A DNA stretch of 64,000 nt from an uncultured Collinsella sp. (GCA_900759335.1 CAAEUX010000099.1:1-64000); one strand, 5' to 3'. Shown: positions 9,801 to 19,316, counted from the first letter of the stretch. Program-made: numbers and translations. The notes: a model not told the origin generated them from the letters alone.

Positions 9801-12800
9801 AAGGTCGCCTTGCCGTCCGTGAACGTCACGGCGTGCTCGCCCTTGCCGAAGGTGCCGGAGACGGGCTCGCCGTCCCCGTCGGCCAGCGTGACCGTGAAGC
9901 CGAACTCGCGCTGGCTGTCGCCGCCGACGACCGTCTTCTTGACGGTGAGGCTGCCGGTCTTGGCGGTGTTAGTAAAGACTGCCGCCTCGACCGCGCGCTC
10001 AGCAGCGTCGCCCGCATCGTCGGTCAGCTGTGCAATCTTGGTCTTGGCAAGCAGCTTACCGGCGCCGTTGTCGGTCACCGTGACGGTGGCACGATAGGTG
10101 GCCTTCGAGAACGTGAGTGCCGCCTCGTCACCCGGCTGCTCGGTAATCACATAGGTATAGGTACCGGGCTTGGTGTACTCGATGGTACCGAAGTTGCCAA
10201 CCTGGACATCCTTGTGCAACTCAATCGTCGACACGCCCTCCTTGGCGCCCTTGGGCATGGGCGCCTCACCCTGGGCAGCCAGCGTCATGGTAAAGACATC
10301 CGACGTCGTCCAGTTGCGTCCGGAGATCTTCTTTTGCACCTTAAAAGCGTTTTCCACCTTCGTGGACTCCACGCTGTAGACGTTGGTGAAGCCCACCTGC
10401 GTCGCCTGTCCGACGGTACCCTTCTGGGGATTCGCCTTATCGACAACCGCAAAGCCGTCCTCGCTCGTCATGAGCTCACCCTTGGAATCGAGCTCCTGCA
10501 CCTCGTAATGCGTACCCGTGGGCAAGGTAACCGTGACGGAGCCGCCGGCCTTAAGCGCGATGGTGTCACCGCTCTTGATCTGTCCGCTTACATAAGTGCC
10601 ATTGGTGCCGCCGGGGCGACCGGCATACGCAAAGGTGCCGGCCAGAGGCGTTGTGCCATCGGCCTGGTAGAGCAGCACCTTAAAGGTAAATGCCTTGTTG
10701 GGCGCGGTGATGCCTTCGGCGGCCGTGACCGTCTTGCTCAACGTCAGGCGCCCGTCAGAAACCTGATCGGTGGTGGTGTTGGTCTTGACGGCAGGGTTGT
10801 TGCCGACCGCCACCGACGCCTGGTTGGAGATGTCGCCCGAAGCGCCACCGCTCTTAAACGCGTCCTCGGTCACACGGACCTTAAACTGAACCGTGCCCTC
10901 CTCGCCGGCGGAAACATCCGCCAGCGTCCAGGTGAGTTTGCCGTCGTTGTCCTTGGATGCGACATCCGCATGGTCGCCCGCGAACTCCACGAACTCGGTT
11001 CCCGCAGGAACGACATCAGTGATCGTCACCGTGGACGGCGCGCCCTCGGTATTCTTATAGCCGATGGTATAGGTGAGCTCGTCGCCCAACTTAACGCCCG
11101 ACCCCTTCGAATCCTGGGCGTCGTTCTCGGACTTCTTGGGCACGTAGTTGGTCGTGGTGCCGGTATAGCTCTTGTTGTCGACCTTAATGGTGGCAGCATT
11201 GTTGATGACACCGACCGCACCCTGGGCGTCCTTCACAGCATCCTCGGTAATCTTGACGCGCACGCGCACCGAGCCATGGCTGCCCGCAGGCTGCTCACCC
11301 AGGTTCCAGGTAAGCGACTGACCGCTCGCAGCGCCCTTATCGGCGTTCTTGCCCTCAAAGGCCTCGAACACGACGCCAGTGGGAAGCTCGTCGGCCACGG
11401 TCACCTTGGCCGGAACCAGGTTGCCATTGTCATCGGCCTCGGTGTTAACCCAGTTAATGGTGTAGACGTAGGAGTCGCCCACGGAGAGCAGCTGCCCGTC
11501 CATGTCCACATCGGGCTTCGCGACCGTGCCGATCGTCTTGACCTTATCGCGTGTGTTGTGGAAGACGATCTTGCCCTTCTCGGTACCGTCGCGATAGGTC
11601 ACCTTGGACGTAAGCTTGCCGTTGTTGTTATCGGTCACCTCGAGCAGCACGCGGCACGTCGCGGACGAGTCCACGGGACGCACGCCCTCGGGCAGGTTGG
11701 CCAAGCGCTCCTTTGCCACCAGGTTAAAGCTGTAGGTAGTGGTGTGGTCGGCATTGTGCAGCTTGGTGGCAATGCCATCGTTGACGGCGCCGGCAAGGTC
11801 AATCGTCTGCTCTTGAGTTCCGCTGGTAGCATCGCCAAGCTTAAAGTAAACCTTGCCGAAGTCGACCGTAGCGGTACCGTTCTTGGCCGCCTGAGTCGTG
11901 CCCTCATCCTTCTTTTCGAGCGAGCCGTCGGCCCTCTCCGTATACAGGTCAAACGTATACTGGCCAGCCTCGATCTTGTCGCCGGAGTCCATTACCTTCT
12001 CGGCAGCAAGACCGTCGAATGTTCCGGTCGCGATGTAGCTGTTGGTAAAGGACACCTGGGCCTTGGCAACACCGTTCTCGGAGCTAAACTCGGAGCTAAA
12101 GGTCTCCACTTTGTTGGCGTTAAAGTGCTTGACCGTGGTCACGGTATAGAGCGAACCATTGCCGCGTTTCTTAACCGCAATCTCTACCTTCCAATAGGTG
12201 GAGTCGTATGTATAGCCGCCCTTGCCGCCGCCATTCTCGACAACCTTGTAGGTGAACGTCTTGCCCGCATCTTCCGTCGCAAAAGTCAGGCCGCCCAAAA
12301 TACCGGTATGGGACGTGCCGTCGGCCTGCGGCTCATCGTTTGTCACGGTGAGCTTGCCCTCATCCGCACGCAGCAGCTTGTTGAGCTTTTCGATTGAAGC
12401 ATCGCCTTCGCCCGTTACCGTAAAGCCAAACATGCCGGCATGCAGGTCGTGCCCGTTGAGCGTCTTGACGATCTCAAGACCGCCCTGGAGCTCGTAGCTC
12501 GTTGAAGTTTGGTAACTATTGGTAAAGATGAAGCCTTCCGAGCCGGTCGTGCCATCGGCACGCGCCACAAGCTTGCCGCCCTCATCGGTTACGGTAATGG
12601 TCAGGACATAAGTGTGCGTGTCATACGTCCACTCGCCGAGGCCATTCGGAACTTGTTCGTTAATAGCGAACTTATACGTGCCCGGCTTGTTGAAGGTGAG
12701 CTTCGAAAAGTCAATCTTTTCGTGCTCCCCGTCCTTGAGGGCCGCCGTCGTTTGCTTCTCCTCAGCGTAGCCGTTCTCCGCGCTCATCGAAGAGCCGGTG

Positions 12801-15800
12801 ATGAGCTTGCCATCAATGGCAGTCTTGGTAGCATCGTCAGCCGCGGTCATAGCAAAGGTGAACTTGCCCGGAGCATCGGCACCGGCAACCACCTTCGTCA
12901 CGGACGGGGTGTAGGTTGCCGCCTCGGTGACCGTATAGGTGTTTTTGAATTTGACCGTCGCGACACCGGTGGACGTTGCATCCGAGGGGTAGATCCACTG
13001 GCCCTCAAGCTCGTCGCCACCGTCACCCGGCTTGCTTACCGATGTCGTGACCCTAAGCGTACCGTCGCCGTTATCCGCTACGACGGCCCTAACCGTATGG
13101 ACTGTCTTGTCGTACGTATAGCCCGTCGCTTTGTCGTCAATCTCGCTCACCGTATAGGTGAACGTCTTGCCGGCATCATCCTGAGTGAAGGTCAGCCCGC
13201 CCGCAGGTACCAAACTTACGGTCTTGGGGACATTGGCCTCGACGTTTGCGGTCTCGAAGACCTTGCCGTCCGTGGAAAGGCCGACCTTGTTGGCAGACGT
13301 CTCGTCGGCAGGCTTGACGGTATAGCGGAACGTACTCTTGGGCGAGCCAAAAATGGTCGCGTCCTTGGGATACGTCAACGTCTTCTCGATCCACAAACCG
13401 CCAGCGGCGCCATAGTCGAGACTTGCCGTGTAACGGTTCACAAACGAGACAGTAGGCGCCGTGGCGCCAGCCTCGCTTGCATCGTACTGCTGCACGTAAG
13501 TATGCGAATCTTGCTTGAGCTGGACGATCTTTTCGTCCGTCAGCGCGCTCGCGTCGGCGCCGTCGCCCAGCAGCTCCGTCACACCCGCGCCCTTGAGCAC
13601 GGTCGTCACGGTGTAGAGCTTGGCAGGGTCGTTTTTGCGCGCAAGAACCTTGACGAGCACGATGGCGTCGCCCGTGTAGCCGGTGTCATAGGTGTAGCCG
13701 GCAGCCGCAGGCTGGTTCTCGTGGATGCGATAGGCAAACGTACGCCCCAGATCCTGTTCCGTGAGCTCACGGGCAAAGAGCTTCTCCGCCCCACTCGCGC
13801 TCACCACAGTGCCGGGCACGCCGGCCCCCGCAGCCCTATTAGACAGGCTGGCCTCGGAGCCATCGACCGATGTCTGAACGCCGTTGTGCCAAAGGCCTGT
13901 CGCGGTAAAGGTAAACTGTCCCGCGACAGAGGCGCGACCCTCGAGGGTCTTGCTCACCGTCACGCCATCAAAGGTACCCGATGCATGGTACGCGTTGGTA
14001 AAGGCAGCCTTGTCGGTTACGAGCTTGTCCGCATCGGAGGCACCGGTGTTGGCGTAGGTCACGCTCGACACGCGCAGCTTGCCCGTGTGGTTGCCCGACT
14101 CATCCAGATCGGTCACTACAACGGTCGCGCGTGCGGTGTGCTTGTCCATGGACATGCCCGCCTGGACATCCTGCGTAGCTTTCTCGGTGATGTTGAAGCT
14201 AAAGGTGCCTGCGCGGTTGAACGTCACGGTCGGGGCGGCTTCGGTGCCAAAGGAGAACGATGCCACGCGTCCCGACTCGGGCGTGCTGGCGACTGCCTTG
14301 TTGGCGTTAACGGCAACAACCCCATCCTTCACCGCCTGTGCAGTGGTTTTGCTCAAACCAGTTGCGTTGGCATCGTCCGCAGCGGCGGTAAGGTTAAAGG
14401 CATAGCTCTCGCCCTGATTCCAGTCACGACCGCTCACAGTCTTTTGGCCCTGCAGGGTCACGCTCGTGGGATCCACGCTATATATATTGGTAAAGGAGGG
14501 CGTGATATTCTTGCCCAGCTGCTCTACCGAGTTGTTTTCTGCGGCCTTGTAGTACTCGATCGAGGTCTGGATGCCAGCACCCTTCTTGGCGTTGCGCACC
14601 ACGGCGTAATAGACCGATCCGTCGTAGTTGTAGGTCATGCCCGCAACGCTACCGAGATTCTCAGTAAACCTGTACACGTAGGCGCGTCCCGCATCCGCCG
14701 TGGCGGTATAGGAGATCGCCGGCCACGTCACCGTGCCGTCGGCGTTGTTGCCCACGGTTGCGATGTTGCCCTCGGCGCCCTGAGGCATGGGGGCCGCCAT
14801 GTTCTTATCGACCGTATCGAGGCTGAATACCGCGTTGGCATCCGCATAGCCACCCACGCCCTCGAGCGTAAAGGTAAAGGCATTCCTGGCAAGCGGGAAC
14901 GTTCCGGCGTTGTCAACTAGGTTCTTTTGAGCATGGATGATAATGCTATGTTCGTGCGTATCGTAACGGTTGGTGAAGGTCGCGATCTTATCGGCAACAT
15001 CCGTCTTGGTGTCGACACCCGCGTCGTTGCACTCCTGCACCATCTTCACACTTTTAACGACCAGTGCACCGGCGTGGTTATCCTCCACCACGACCGTCGC
15101 GGTATAGGAGGCGGCAGAGTAGCTTATGCCATCCGCCCTGGCATTGGAGCCGGGGATAACCTCCTTGATGGTATGGGTGTACGTGCCTGGCTTGGTATAG
15201 GTGATGTCGCCAAACGTCGCCGGCTGGTCGTTGGTGAGCTCAACCGTAGCCACCTTGCTCTTGGCACCGCCGGGCATGAGAACGCCGTCATCGGCCGTAA
15301 GCTGCACGGTAAAGGAATCGCCATCGGCCCAATTGCGGCCCTCGAGCACCTTCTTGGCGCTTAGGCCATTCTTTACGGGGTTGACACGGTACTTGTTGGT
15401 GAACTCTAGCTTGTTGCTCGCGGGAATCTTTCCGTCCTCGAGCGCGACGATCTTGCCCGTGATGGTGTTGCCGGTTCCGGACTGCTCCTCGCCGCCGGCC
15501 TTGCGGCTCACGAGGCTAAAGCCAGCCGGAAGCACCGACTCGTCGGCAGAGCCGGTCACAGTGTTGACGATACTCGCCAGCACGTCGCCGTTGGACGCCT
15601 CGCGCTTGGTAGTGAGCTCGCTCACGCTATAGCTGGCACCCTTCTTAAGGCCATATACGCGGATGGTCTCGCCGGCCTTGATGGAGTGGGTGTCGCCGTT
15701 CCTAAGCTTAAAGGAATTGCCCACAGCGTTGCCGCTCGCATCGAACACATGCGCCTCGTAGCCCTTCTGGGACTCCGGCAGGGTGAACTTAAACGTAAAC

Positions 15801-18745
15801 GTCAGATCCTTGTTATTCGCATCCTTAGTGGGTGCAGTAAGACCAGTATCTGCCGTCACCGTCTTGGTCACCTGCAGAGGTGCCACGCGACAATCGGTAT
15901 ACTGCACGGCCGTTGCCGTGGTAAAGCGATGATTGAGCTGGAGTGTGCCCAGCTTAGTACGGGTCTTGGAGGCATCGTCTATATATGCTGAATCGTCTTC
16001 TTGATAAAGAGCCATGCGGTTTACGCCCGTATCGGCAAAGATCGTCGCCAGCTGACCGTCGCGATCGCCACCATCCTCGACATAGCGCAGAATGGTCTTG
16101 GTGCCCTGCGCCGTCTTGTCATAGCGCATATGCATCCAGTTGTCCGTAGGACTTGTCGGGCCCCATGTCAGGTTTTTGTTGGCATCTAAGCCAGTTGTAC
16201 TCTGGAGCTTGCCCTTAATGTGCGTAAGCGTGTTGTCGATCGAGTCGGGAGAGCCAAACTGTGCCAGGGAGGCGATCAGCGAACCCGGGCCGCTCATGCT
16301 GAGCACACCGTCGTTCTCTTCGCCGGCGTCCACATATACGCCCGAGTCGTCCACGATTACCTTGGTGATGGTGTTGTTGATCTCATGGCCATCTGGACTT
16401 ACAGACTCACGCAGGTAGTACGTGCCCTTGATAAGGGGCGCATGCTTTGCCGAATCGAGCGGGAAGCATGCAGCACCCTCTATGCCATACGGATAGGTCA
16501 TGCTGTTTGCCTGCACGATGTCATACGGCTTGGCGCCGGTTTTAATGGCATACGTGCTGGGGCTATCGCCGGTAACATCCTCGGCCTTGTATAACTCAAA
16601 CGTTGCGCCGTTCACGGGTTCGCCCAGGTCGTCAACCTTCTGCACAAACAGACGGTTCTGAACGTTGGTGAGGTGGATCACCGTAGAGAACTGCCTGTTT
16701 GTCATTTGATATTGGACCATAGAGGTGTTGTCGGTGGTTGCCTCCGCCAGAGATGATGCCGTGGTGTGATACACCGCCACGGTATATTCCGCCTTCGACT
16801 TGTCCGTCATCATGGCGGCGTACTTCTCGATATCTCCGGGCAGCGACCTAACCGTTACCTCGTAGTCGCCCTTGGTGTTAACGGCAAAAACACTCGTGTC
16901 CGCCGATTTGGCAGCCTCGACGGCACCGGCAATGCCGTGCGCGGAGCACAGCTTGTAGCCCTCGAGTGGGTTACCCGTAACCGCCGTCCACGCACTTTCG
17001 TCCGTGTCGCTCTTGTTCTTATCGGTGCGCTTGAGTACGACGGCGAAGGTCGTACCCGAACTAATGGGTTTGTCCTTATTGTCTTTTATTTCTTTGCTAA
17101 GGGAAATGGTCTCCTTGGCAGCCAGATAGCCGCCGTTCAGCCACATGCGGCTGCCCGCCCATTGTTCGTTGTTGGCTGTTGTGACTGTTGTTTGCGGCGC
17201 AACCACCACGCCACCCGTGCCACTTGCCGCGGCCTTGTACTGCAGGTGCAGCTCACCTGGCGTTGCAGAGGTCGATGAGGTCAGACTCGAGCGATATCCC
17301 GCGGGCAAGCCAACCTCTTTGAGTACAAAGTAGTCGTGTCCCTCAGCATGCTCTTCGTCGAACGAGAGAACAGAACGGTTCGGCTTCAGAAGTACCAGCT
17401 GGCCATTGTTGTCCGTCGTGCCCTGGGCGATGGCCTCGCCTTGCGCATTCCAGTTGTCATCCGACTGATACAGTGCAAACTTGGCACCCTGGACTGCCTC
17501 GCCGTTCTGATTGACTTTCGCGACCTCGGACGACGGCAGGGTGGTGAGGTTGAACTTAAGCGACATGTTCGATGCACCAGCGCCGCGCTCCAAATAGAAG
17601 AAGCTCAGCGTGTGCTTGGTGCTATCGCGGAAGGTGTTGTCGGAGAAGTTGGAGGTATCCGCACCAGCGGCTTTGAACATATTTAGGATGGTGGTATTTT
17701 CAATTGTCTTTTCTTTATCGTTTGCATTGTCAATATGACCAACATGCACGGCACCGGTGGCGAAGTTGATCTCGAGCGTCGCCTTCTCGTGGATGCCGCC
17801 CAGATCGCCCACGAGTACGCCATCGATGTACACCCAGACGTCGTCGTCACCCGAGAACTCAAAGACCATGTCGTTGTTATCGGTGGTCTTGCCGCCCGCA
17901 GGCTGGACAAACTCTGTGGTCATGGACATGCCAAAGTGGTGGTTGAGCTTATCGTTCGTTCCGTCCGTTATTCCTTTAGGGGAGAGTATATTGCCCGACT
18001 CATCAAAAACCTTATCAGCCGAGTCAAAGGGAAAGAACTGACCCAAATTTGTATCTGATACGCTGCTCTTATATACGCCCGCAGAATCGTAGACGTTAAA
18101 GGAATTCGTCGTGAAGTTATACACGGCGTAGTTACCGTCAGAGCCGTACGAGTCGTAGACGTAATAGCCATCTTTGAGCTGGAAGAGGCCTTTCACATCG
18201 TTGTAGACAGCCTTACCGTCCTGTTTGCCATTTGCCTGACTGTCGTTGTTAAAGAGATAGGCCAGCGACTCATCGGTGTAGTTAACACCCTGGCCTTGGG
18301 AGGTGTGGGTGCCATTGCTGATTGCCGGATAGCCATCCACCAGCATGGTCTTCACAAATGAAAGACGTCCAAAACCGTTGATATTGCTTCTGCCCGTCCA
18401 CTTGTTAATGCCCGTGCCGGCACCACCATTGAACTTGAGCTGGTGATTTTTGTTGATGCCGGTGTTGTTATTGCCATTATTGTTGTTTATGTTGACGGAC
18501 CTATCGTTGTCGCCGTTCACGACCCAATAGTCGAACAAATTGACCGTAGTGCCGGTGGGATTCACCGTCTCTACGGTATGGTTGCTCAAGGGAACGGACT
18601 GGTCGGCCGACGCACTCGATGCACCAAGCATGAGTGCGCATGCCGCCAGCGGGACGGCCAAAACCCTCAGGACACGCTTGGCGGTATTGGTTTTCTTGCC
18701 AAAAGGCTTTAGCATTTCTCGAGCTCTCGCACACACGCGATTCAT
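6812..18745 (-). CDS. Giant sortase-anchored adhesin with many isopeptide-type repeat domains
   Basis: About 3,977 residues. I chose the ATG at 18745 because GGGGAGGG lies 5 bp upstream and it opens a normal signal peptide (MNRVCARARE..., cleavage after ASSASA). An upstream in-frame ATG at 18811 would put 22 extra residues before it. Residues about 280-350 form a fibro-slime/PA14-like domain (FSGDDDVWVYIDGVLVGDLG). A Cna-B-like domain follows (410-490). Then come at least fourteen pilin-type repeats of the FctA/Spy0128 family, recognised by K-L-x-G-R-x-W at the start, GTYTYTIxE in the middle and FTNxY at the end, i.e. Lys, Glu and Asn able to form intramolecular isopeptide bonds. Two DUF11-like domains sit near 2400-2640. 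A Pro/Gly/Ser stalk, MPDTGD (near 3941), one membrane segment and RRRR end the protein. It is likely a fibrous host- or matrix-binding adhesin. Confidence 0.92.
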   Translation of the reverse strand: MNRVCARAREMLKPFGKKTNTAKRVLRVLAVPLAACALMLGASSASADQSVPLSNHTVETVNPTGTTVNLFDYWVVNGDNDRSVNINNNNGNNNTGINKNHQLKFNGGAGTGINKWTGRSNINGFGRLSFVKTMLVDGYPAISNGTHTSQGQGVNYTDESLAYLFNNDSQANGKQDGKAVYNDVKGLFQLKDGYYVYDSYGSDGNYAVYNFTTNSFNVYDSAGVYKSSVSDTNLGQFFPFDSADKVFDESGNILSPKGITDGTNDKLNHHFGMSMTTEFVQPAGGKTTDNNDMVFEFSGDDDVWVYIDGVLVGDLGGIHEKATLEINFATGAVHVGHIDNANDKEKTIENTTILNMFKAAGADTSNFSDNTFRDSTKHTLSFFYLERGAGASNMSLKFNLTTLPSSEVAKVNQNGEAVQGAKFALYQSDDNWNAQGEAIAQGTTDNNGQLVLLKPNRSVLSFDEEHAEGHDYFVLKEVGLPAGYRSSLTSSTSATPGELHLQYKAAASGTGGVVVAPQTTVTTANNEQWAGSRMWLNGGYLAAKETISLSKEIKDNKDKPISSGTTFAVVLKRTDKNKSDTDESAWTAVTGNPLEGYKLCSAHGIAGAVEAAKSADTSVFAVNTKGDYEVTVRSLPGDIEKYAAMMTDKSKAEYTVAVYHTTASSLAEATTDNTSMVQYQMTNRQFSTVIHLTNVQNRLFVQKVDDLGEPVNGATFELYKAEDVTGDSPSTYAIKTGAKPYDIVQANSMTYPYGIEGAACFPLDSAKHAPLIKGTYYLRESVSPDGHEINNTITKVIVDDSGVYVDAGEENDGVLSMSGPGSLIASLAQFGSPDSIDNTLTHIKGKLQSTTGLDANKNLTWGPTSPTDNWMHMRYDKTAQGTKTILRYVEDGGDRDGQLATIFADTGVNRMALYQEDDSAYIDDASKTRTKLGTLQLNHRFTTATAVQYTDCRVAPLQVTKTVTADTGLTAPTKDANNKDLTFTFKFTLPESQKGYEAHVFDASGNAVGNSFKLRNGDTHSIKAGETIRVYGLKKGASYSVSELTTKREASNGDVLASIVNTVTGSADESVLPAGFSLVSRKAGGEEQSGTGNTITGKIVALEDGKIPASNKLEFTNKYRVNPVKNGLSAKKVLEGRNWADGDSFTVQLTADDGVLMPGGAKSKVATVELTNDQPATFGDITYTKPGTYTHTIKEVIPGSNARADGISYSAASYTATVVVEDNHAGALVVKSVKMVQECNDAGVDTKTDVADKIATFTNRYDTHEHSIIIHAQKNLVDNAGTFPLARNAFTFTLEGVGGYADANAVFSLDTVDKNMAAPMPQGAEGNIATVGNNADGTVTWPAISYTATADAGRAYVYRFTENLGSVAGMTYNYDGSVYYAVVRNAKKGAGIQTSIEYYKAAENNSVEQLGKNITPSFTNIYSVDPTSVTLQGQKTVSGRDWNQGESYAFNLTAAADDANATGLSKTTAQAVKDGVVAVNANKAVASTPESGRVASFSFGTEAAPTVTFNRAGTFSFNITEKATQDVQAGMSMDKHTARATVVVTDLDESGNHTGKLRVSSVTYANTGASDADKLVTDKAAFTNAYHASGTFDGVTVSKTLEGRASVAGQFTFTATGLWHNGVQTSVDGSEASLSNRAAGAGVPGTVVSASGAEKLFARELTEQDLGRTFAYRIHENQPAAAGYTYDTGYTGDAIVLVKVLARKNDPAKLYTVTTVLKGAGVTELLGDGADASALTDEKIVQLKQDSHTYVQQYDASEAGATAPTVSFVNRYTASLDYGAAGGLWIEKTLTYPKDATIFGSPKSTFRYTVKPADETSANKVGLSTDGKVFETANVEANVPKTVSLVPAGGLTFTQDDAGKTFTYTVSEIDDKATGYTYDKTVHTVRAVVADNGDGTLRVTTSVSKPGDGGDELEGQWIYPSDATSTGVATVKFKNTYTVTEAATYTPSVTKVVAGADAPGKFTFAMTAADDATKTAIDGKLITGSSMSAENGYAEEKQTTAALKDGEHEKIDFSKLTFNKPGTYKFAINEQVPNGLGEWTYDTHTYVLTITVTDEGGKLVARADGTTGSEGFIFTNSYQTSTSYELQGGLEIVKTLNGHDLHAGMFGFTVTGEGDASIEKLNKLLRADEGKLTVTNDEPQADGTSHTGILGGLTFATEDAGKTFTYKVVENGGGKGGYTYDSTYWKVEIAVKKRGNGSLYTVTTVKHFNANKVETFSSEFSSENGVAKAQVSFTNSYIATGTFDGLAAEKVMDSGDKIEAGQYTFDLYTERADGSLEKKDEGTTQAAKNGTATVDFGKVYFKLGDATSGTQEQTIDLAGAVNDGIATKLHNADHTTTYSFNLVAKERLANLPEGVRPVDSSATCRVLLEVTDNNNGKLTSKVTYRDGTEKGKIVFHNTRDKVKTIGTVAKPDVDMDGQLLSVGDSYVYTINWVNTEADDNGNLVPAKVTVADELPTGVVFEAFEGKNADKGAASGQSLTWNLGEQPAGSHGSVRVRVKITEDAVKDAQGAVGVINNAATIKVDNKSYTGTTTNYVPKKSENDAQDSKGSGVKLGDELTYTIGYKNTEGAPSTVTITDVVPAGTEFVEFAGDHADVASKDNDGKLTWTLADVSAGEEGTVQFKVRVTEDAFKSGGASGDISNQASVAVGNNPAVKTNTTTDQVSDGRLTLSKTVTAAEGITAPNKAFTFKVLLYQADGTTPLAGTFAYAGRPGGTNGTYVSGQIKSGDTIALKAGGSVTVTLPTGTHYEVQELDSKGELMTSEDGFAVVDKANPQKGTVGQATQVGFTNVYSVESTKVENAFKVQKKISGRNWTTSDVFTMTLAAQGEAPMPKGAKEGVSTIELHKDVQVGNFGTIEYTKPGTYTYVITEQPGDEAALTFSKATYRATVTVTDNGAGKLLAKTKIAQLTDDAGDAAERAVEAAVFTNTAKTGSLTVKKTVVGGDSQREFGFTVTLADGDGEPVSGTFGKGEHAVTFTDGKATFTLKDGGEKTVAGLPVGAHYTVTEDAAEGYTTTVNGADGSKAEGAVTEDGATVAFTNTYGTATEGRDVSTAGLFTKTLKGRDWAEGDSFQFALTGEDGAPMPEGSADGSKTVSVTAAGTKAGDRVAFDFGPIRYTLNDIKDAGFAEVGGKRVRAKTFTYTVREVRPDDGSAIAGVDYDGHVATMTVTVTDDGSGNLTATTPAIAQASGGDFVNTYTTELDYSARAGVRLSKTLSGRAMEAGQFAFTVTADAETAAKLGLKTDKDAYAVAAADDGEADLIDLVGGAAGSDVKFTDADAGKTYNFTVTETKLGGEGYTNDTAPRTVTIAPAYDAATGKLTVTTTVAKDGVEVARSEVSTADDAMATPAPVTVAFENSYEATGALGGEGGAVINATKTLTGRAAAAGEFSFSVRDARGDVVATATNRASGDGEAAGLAFSPISYTTDALERMVADGTAARAADGSWVISYTVSEDGTDRLPAGVTATASSFDITVKVADDGKGGLDVSVVYPEGSGGTLSFVNAYGAGEATVDLAGTKTLALSQAGLGLAQADIAGKYTFKIEPLDGAPAPVNASDKTVTEATNDAAGNVELGSVTFRQPSDLDDVEIDGDGLRTKTFAYRVSESGSVDGVVNDATAIRTFTVKVVEDTNAGTLAAEVLPAEGTPEGKGAFEFTNTYVVNPTPSSVTDQIKVSKKLKGRDLAEGEFEFQLVEIAADGSESVAATGKNAADGTVVLSPVTYTAPGTHSYELREVAGTAGGVTYDRATYRVRTTVVDAGNGTLAVKHELMDAEGNAANDTSVTFTNGYEAAPVTLKLGAAKVFKGAELKAGQFSFELKSRDGKVMSTARNAADGSVTFDALTFKQAGTYTFTVSEVDDGQAHVTYDKAVRKIVVTVGDEAADGTKMGYLSAKVSYEGDANMPPVFTNSYAENPGTPGTPENPGTPGGGSGGGSDSGSGGDGSKGDMPDTGDRSLPVEALGAMAGIGALAVAGGAVLYRRRR

Positions 18746-18818
18746 GAAGGCCCTCCCCAAATCCATGAGGACGTCAAGCAGCGACTCGCTATATATGTGT
18801 GTCGTCCCCATCGATGCA

Positions 18819-18851
18819 AATATACGCCCCCCCCCCCGCGCAGAAACGCAA
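18819..18851 (-). promoter_or_regulatory. Putative promoter of the giant adhesin with an 11-G tract in its spacer
   Basis: On the minus strand, TTGCGT (18846-18851) is followed by TATATT (18819-18824), and the 21-bp spacer between them contains eleven consecutive G (18827-18837). Loss of about four G would bring the spacer to the preferred 17 bp. The tract lies about 80 bp upstream of the chosen start codon. Long G/C homopolymers slip during replication and are a classic cause of on/off switching of surface proteins. The promoter assignment is inference; the tract is seen directly. Confidence 0.5.
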
Positions 18852-19016
18852 GGCAGGACATCGCTATATGCTTAAAATTGTAGCAATTTGGGTGACCCGA
18901 AATTTCGCCTCGGGTTGCCACTCAGGCTCAAAATCGAACCACTCGCGCCATCGACATACCCCAGTAGGACAAATCGACCGGCAATCTTTATCCCCCACAA
19001 CCCACAAAGTAGCTAA

Positions 19017-19086
19017 TTTGGGACGAGGCTATTTTGACTACTTGGGCAATCAGATCGGCATGTAGTCAAAATAACCCCGCCCCAAA
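19017..19086. repeat. Inverted repeat, 25-bp arms
   Basis: Arms 19017-19041 and 19062-19086 match at 22 of 25 positions, with an uninterrupted inner stem TATTTTGACTAC / GTAGTCAAAATA. The 20-nt loop reads TTGGGCAATCAGATCGGCAT. It is the first of four palindromes between the adhesin promoter and the tadA-glycerate kinase fusion gene. Confidence 0.8.
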
Positions 19087-19105
19087 AAGACTGGTCTGAC
19101 GCTGC

Positions 19106-19265
19106 GCCACGAAAAGGACCTATCTACTACGTTTAGGCCGCAGGGGTCAACCATAGCCGGCTTTTTCGAAAATCGGCAAGCTTTCTACCTGCGGTTTTAA
19201 TTTCACAAAATCCGGGATGGTCGAGGGTGGCCGGTTTAACGTAGTAGATGGCCACGTTTCGTGGC
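19106..19265. repeat. Nested inverted repeat, 160 bp
   Basis: Outer arms contain GCCACGAAA / TTTCGTGGC and a perfect ATCTACTACGTT / AACGTAGTAGAT stem. Inside them CCATAGCCGG / CCGGGATGG is a further inverted pair around a centre with GCCGGCTTTTTCG / CGAAAATCGGC. The right end also forms its own hairpin GCCACGTTTCGTGGC. Short frames across it do not look coding. It may be a folded RNA or a mobile palindrome. Confidence 0.7.
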
Positions 19266-19291
19266 AAACGGTCCGACCCAAGGCACAAGGC

Positions 19292-19309
19292 GGCCAACCT
19301 CGGTTGGCC
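19292..19309. repeat. Perfect short palindrome GGCCAACC-TC-GGTTGGCC
   Basis: Two 8-bp arms separated by TC. It lies between the two larger palindromes on either side and could be part of the same folded structure or an independent hairpin. Confidence 0.6.
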
Positions 19310-19316
19310 ATTCTCG

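Noticed and set aside
6479..12397. A 1,972-codon open frame on the plus strand
   Set aside because: It lies antisense to the adhesin, its translation is Arg/Gly/Leu-rich without any domain, and it arises because GC-rich codons avoid stops on the other strand. The minus-strand frame has full domain structure.
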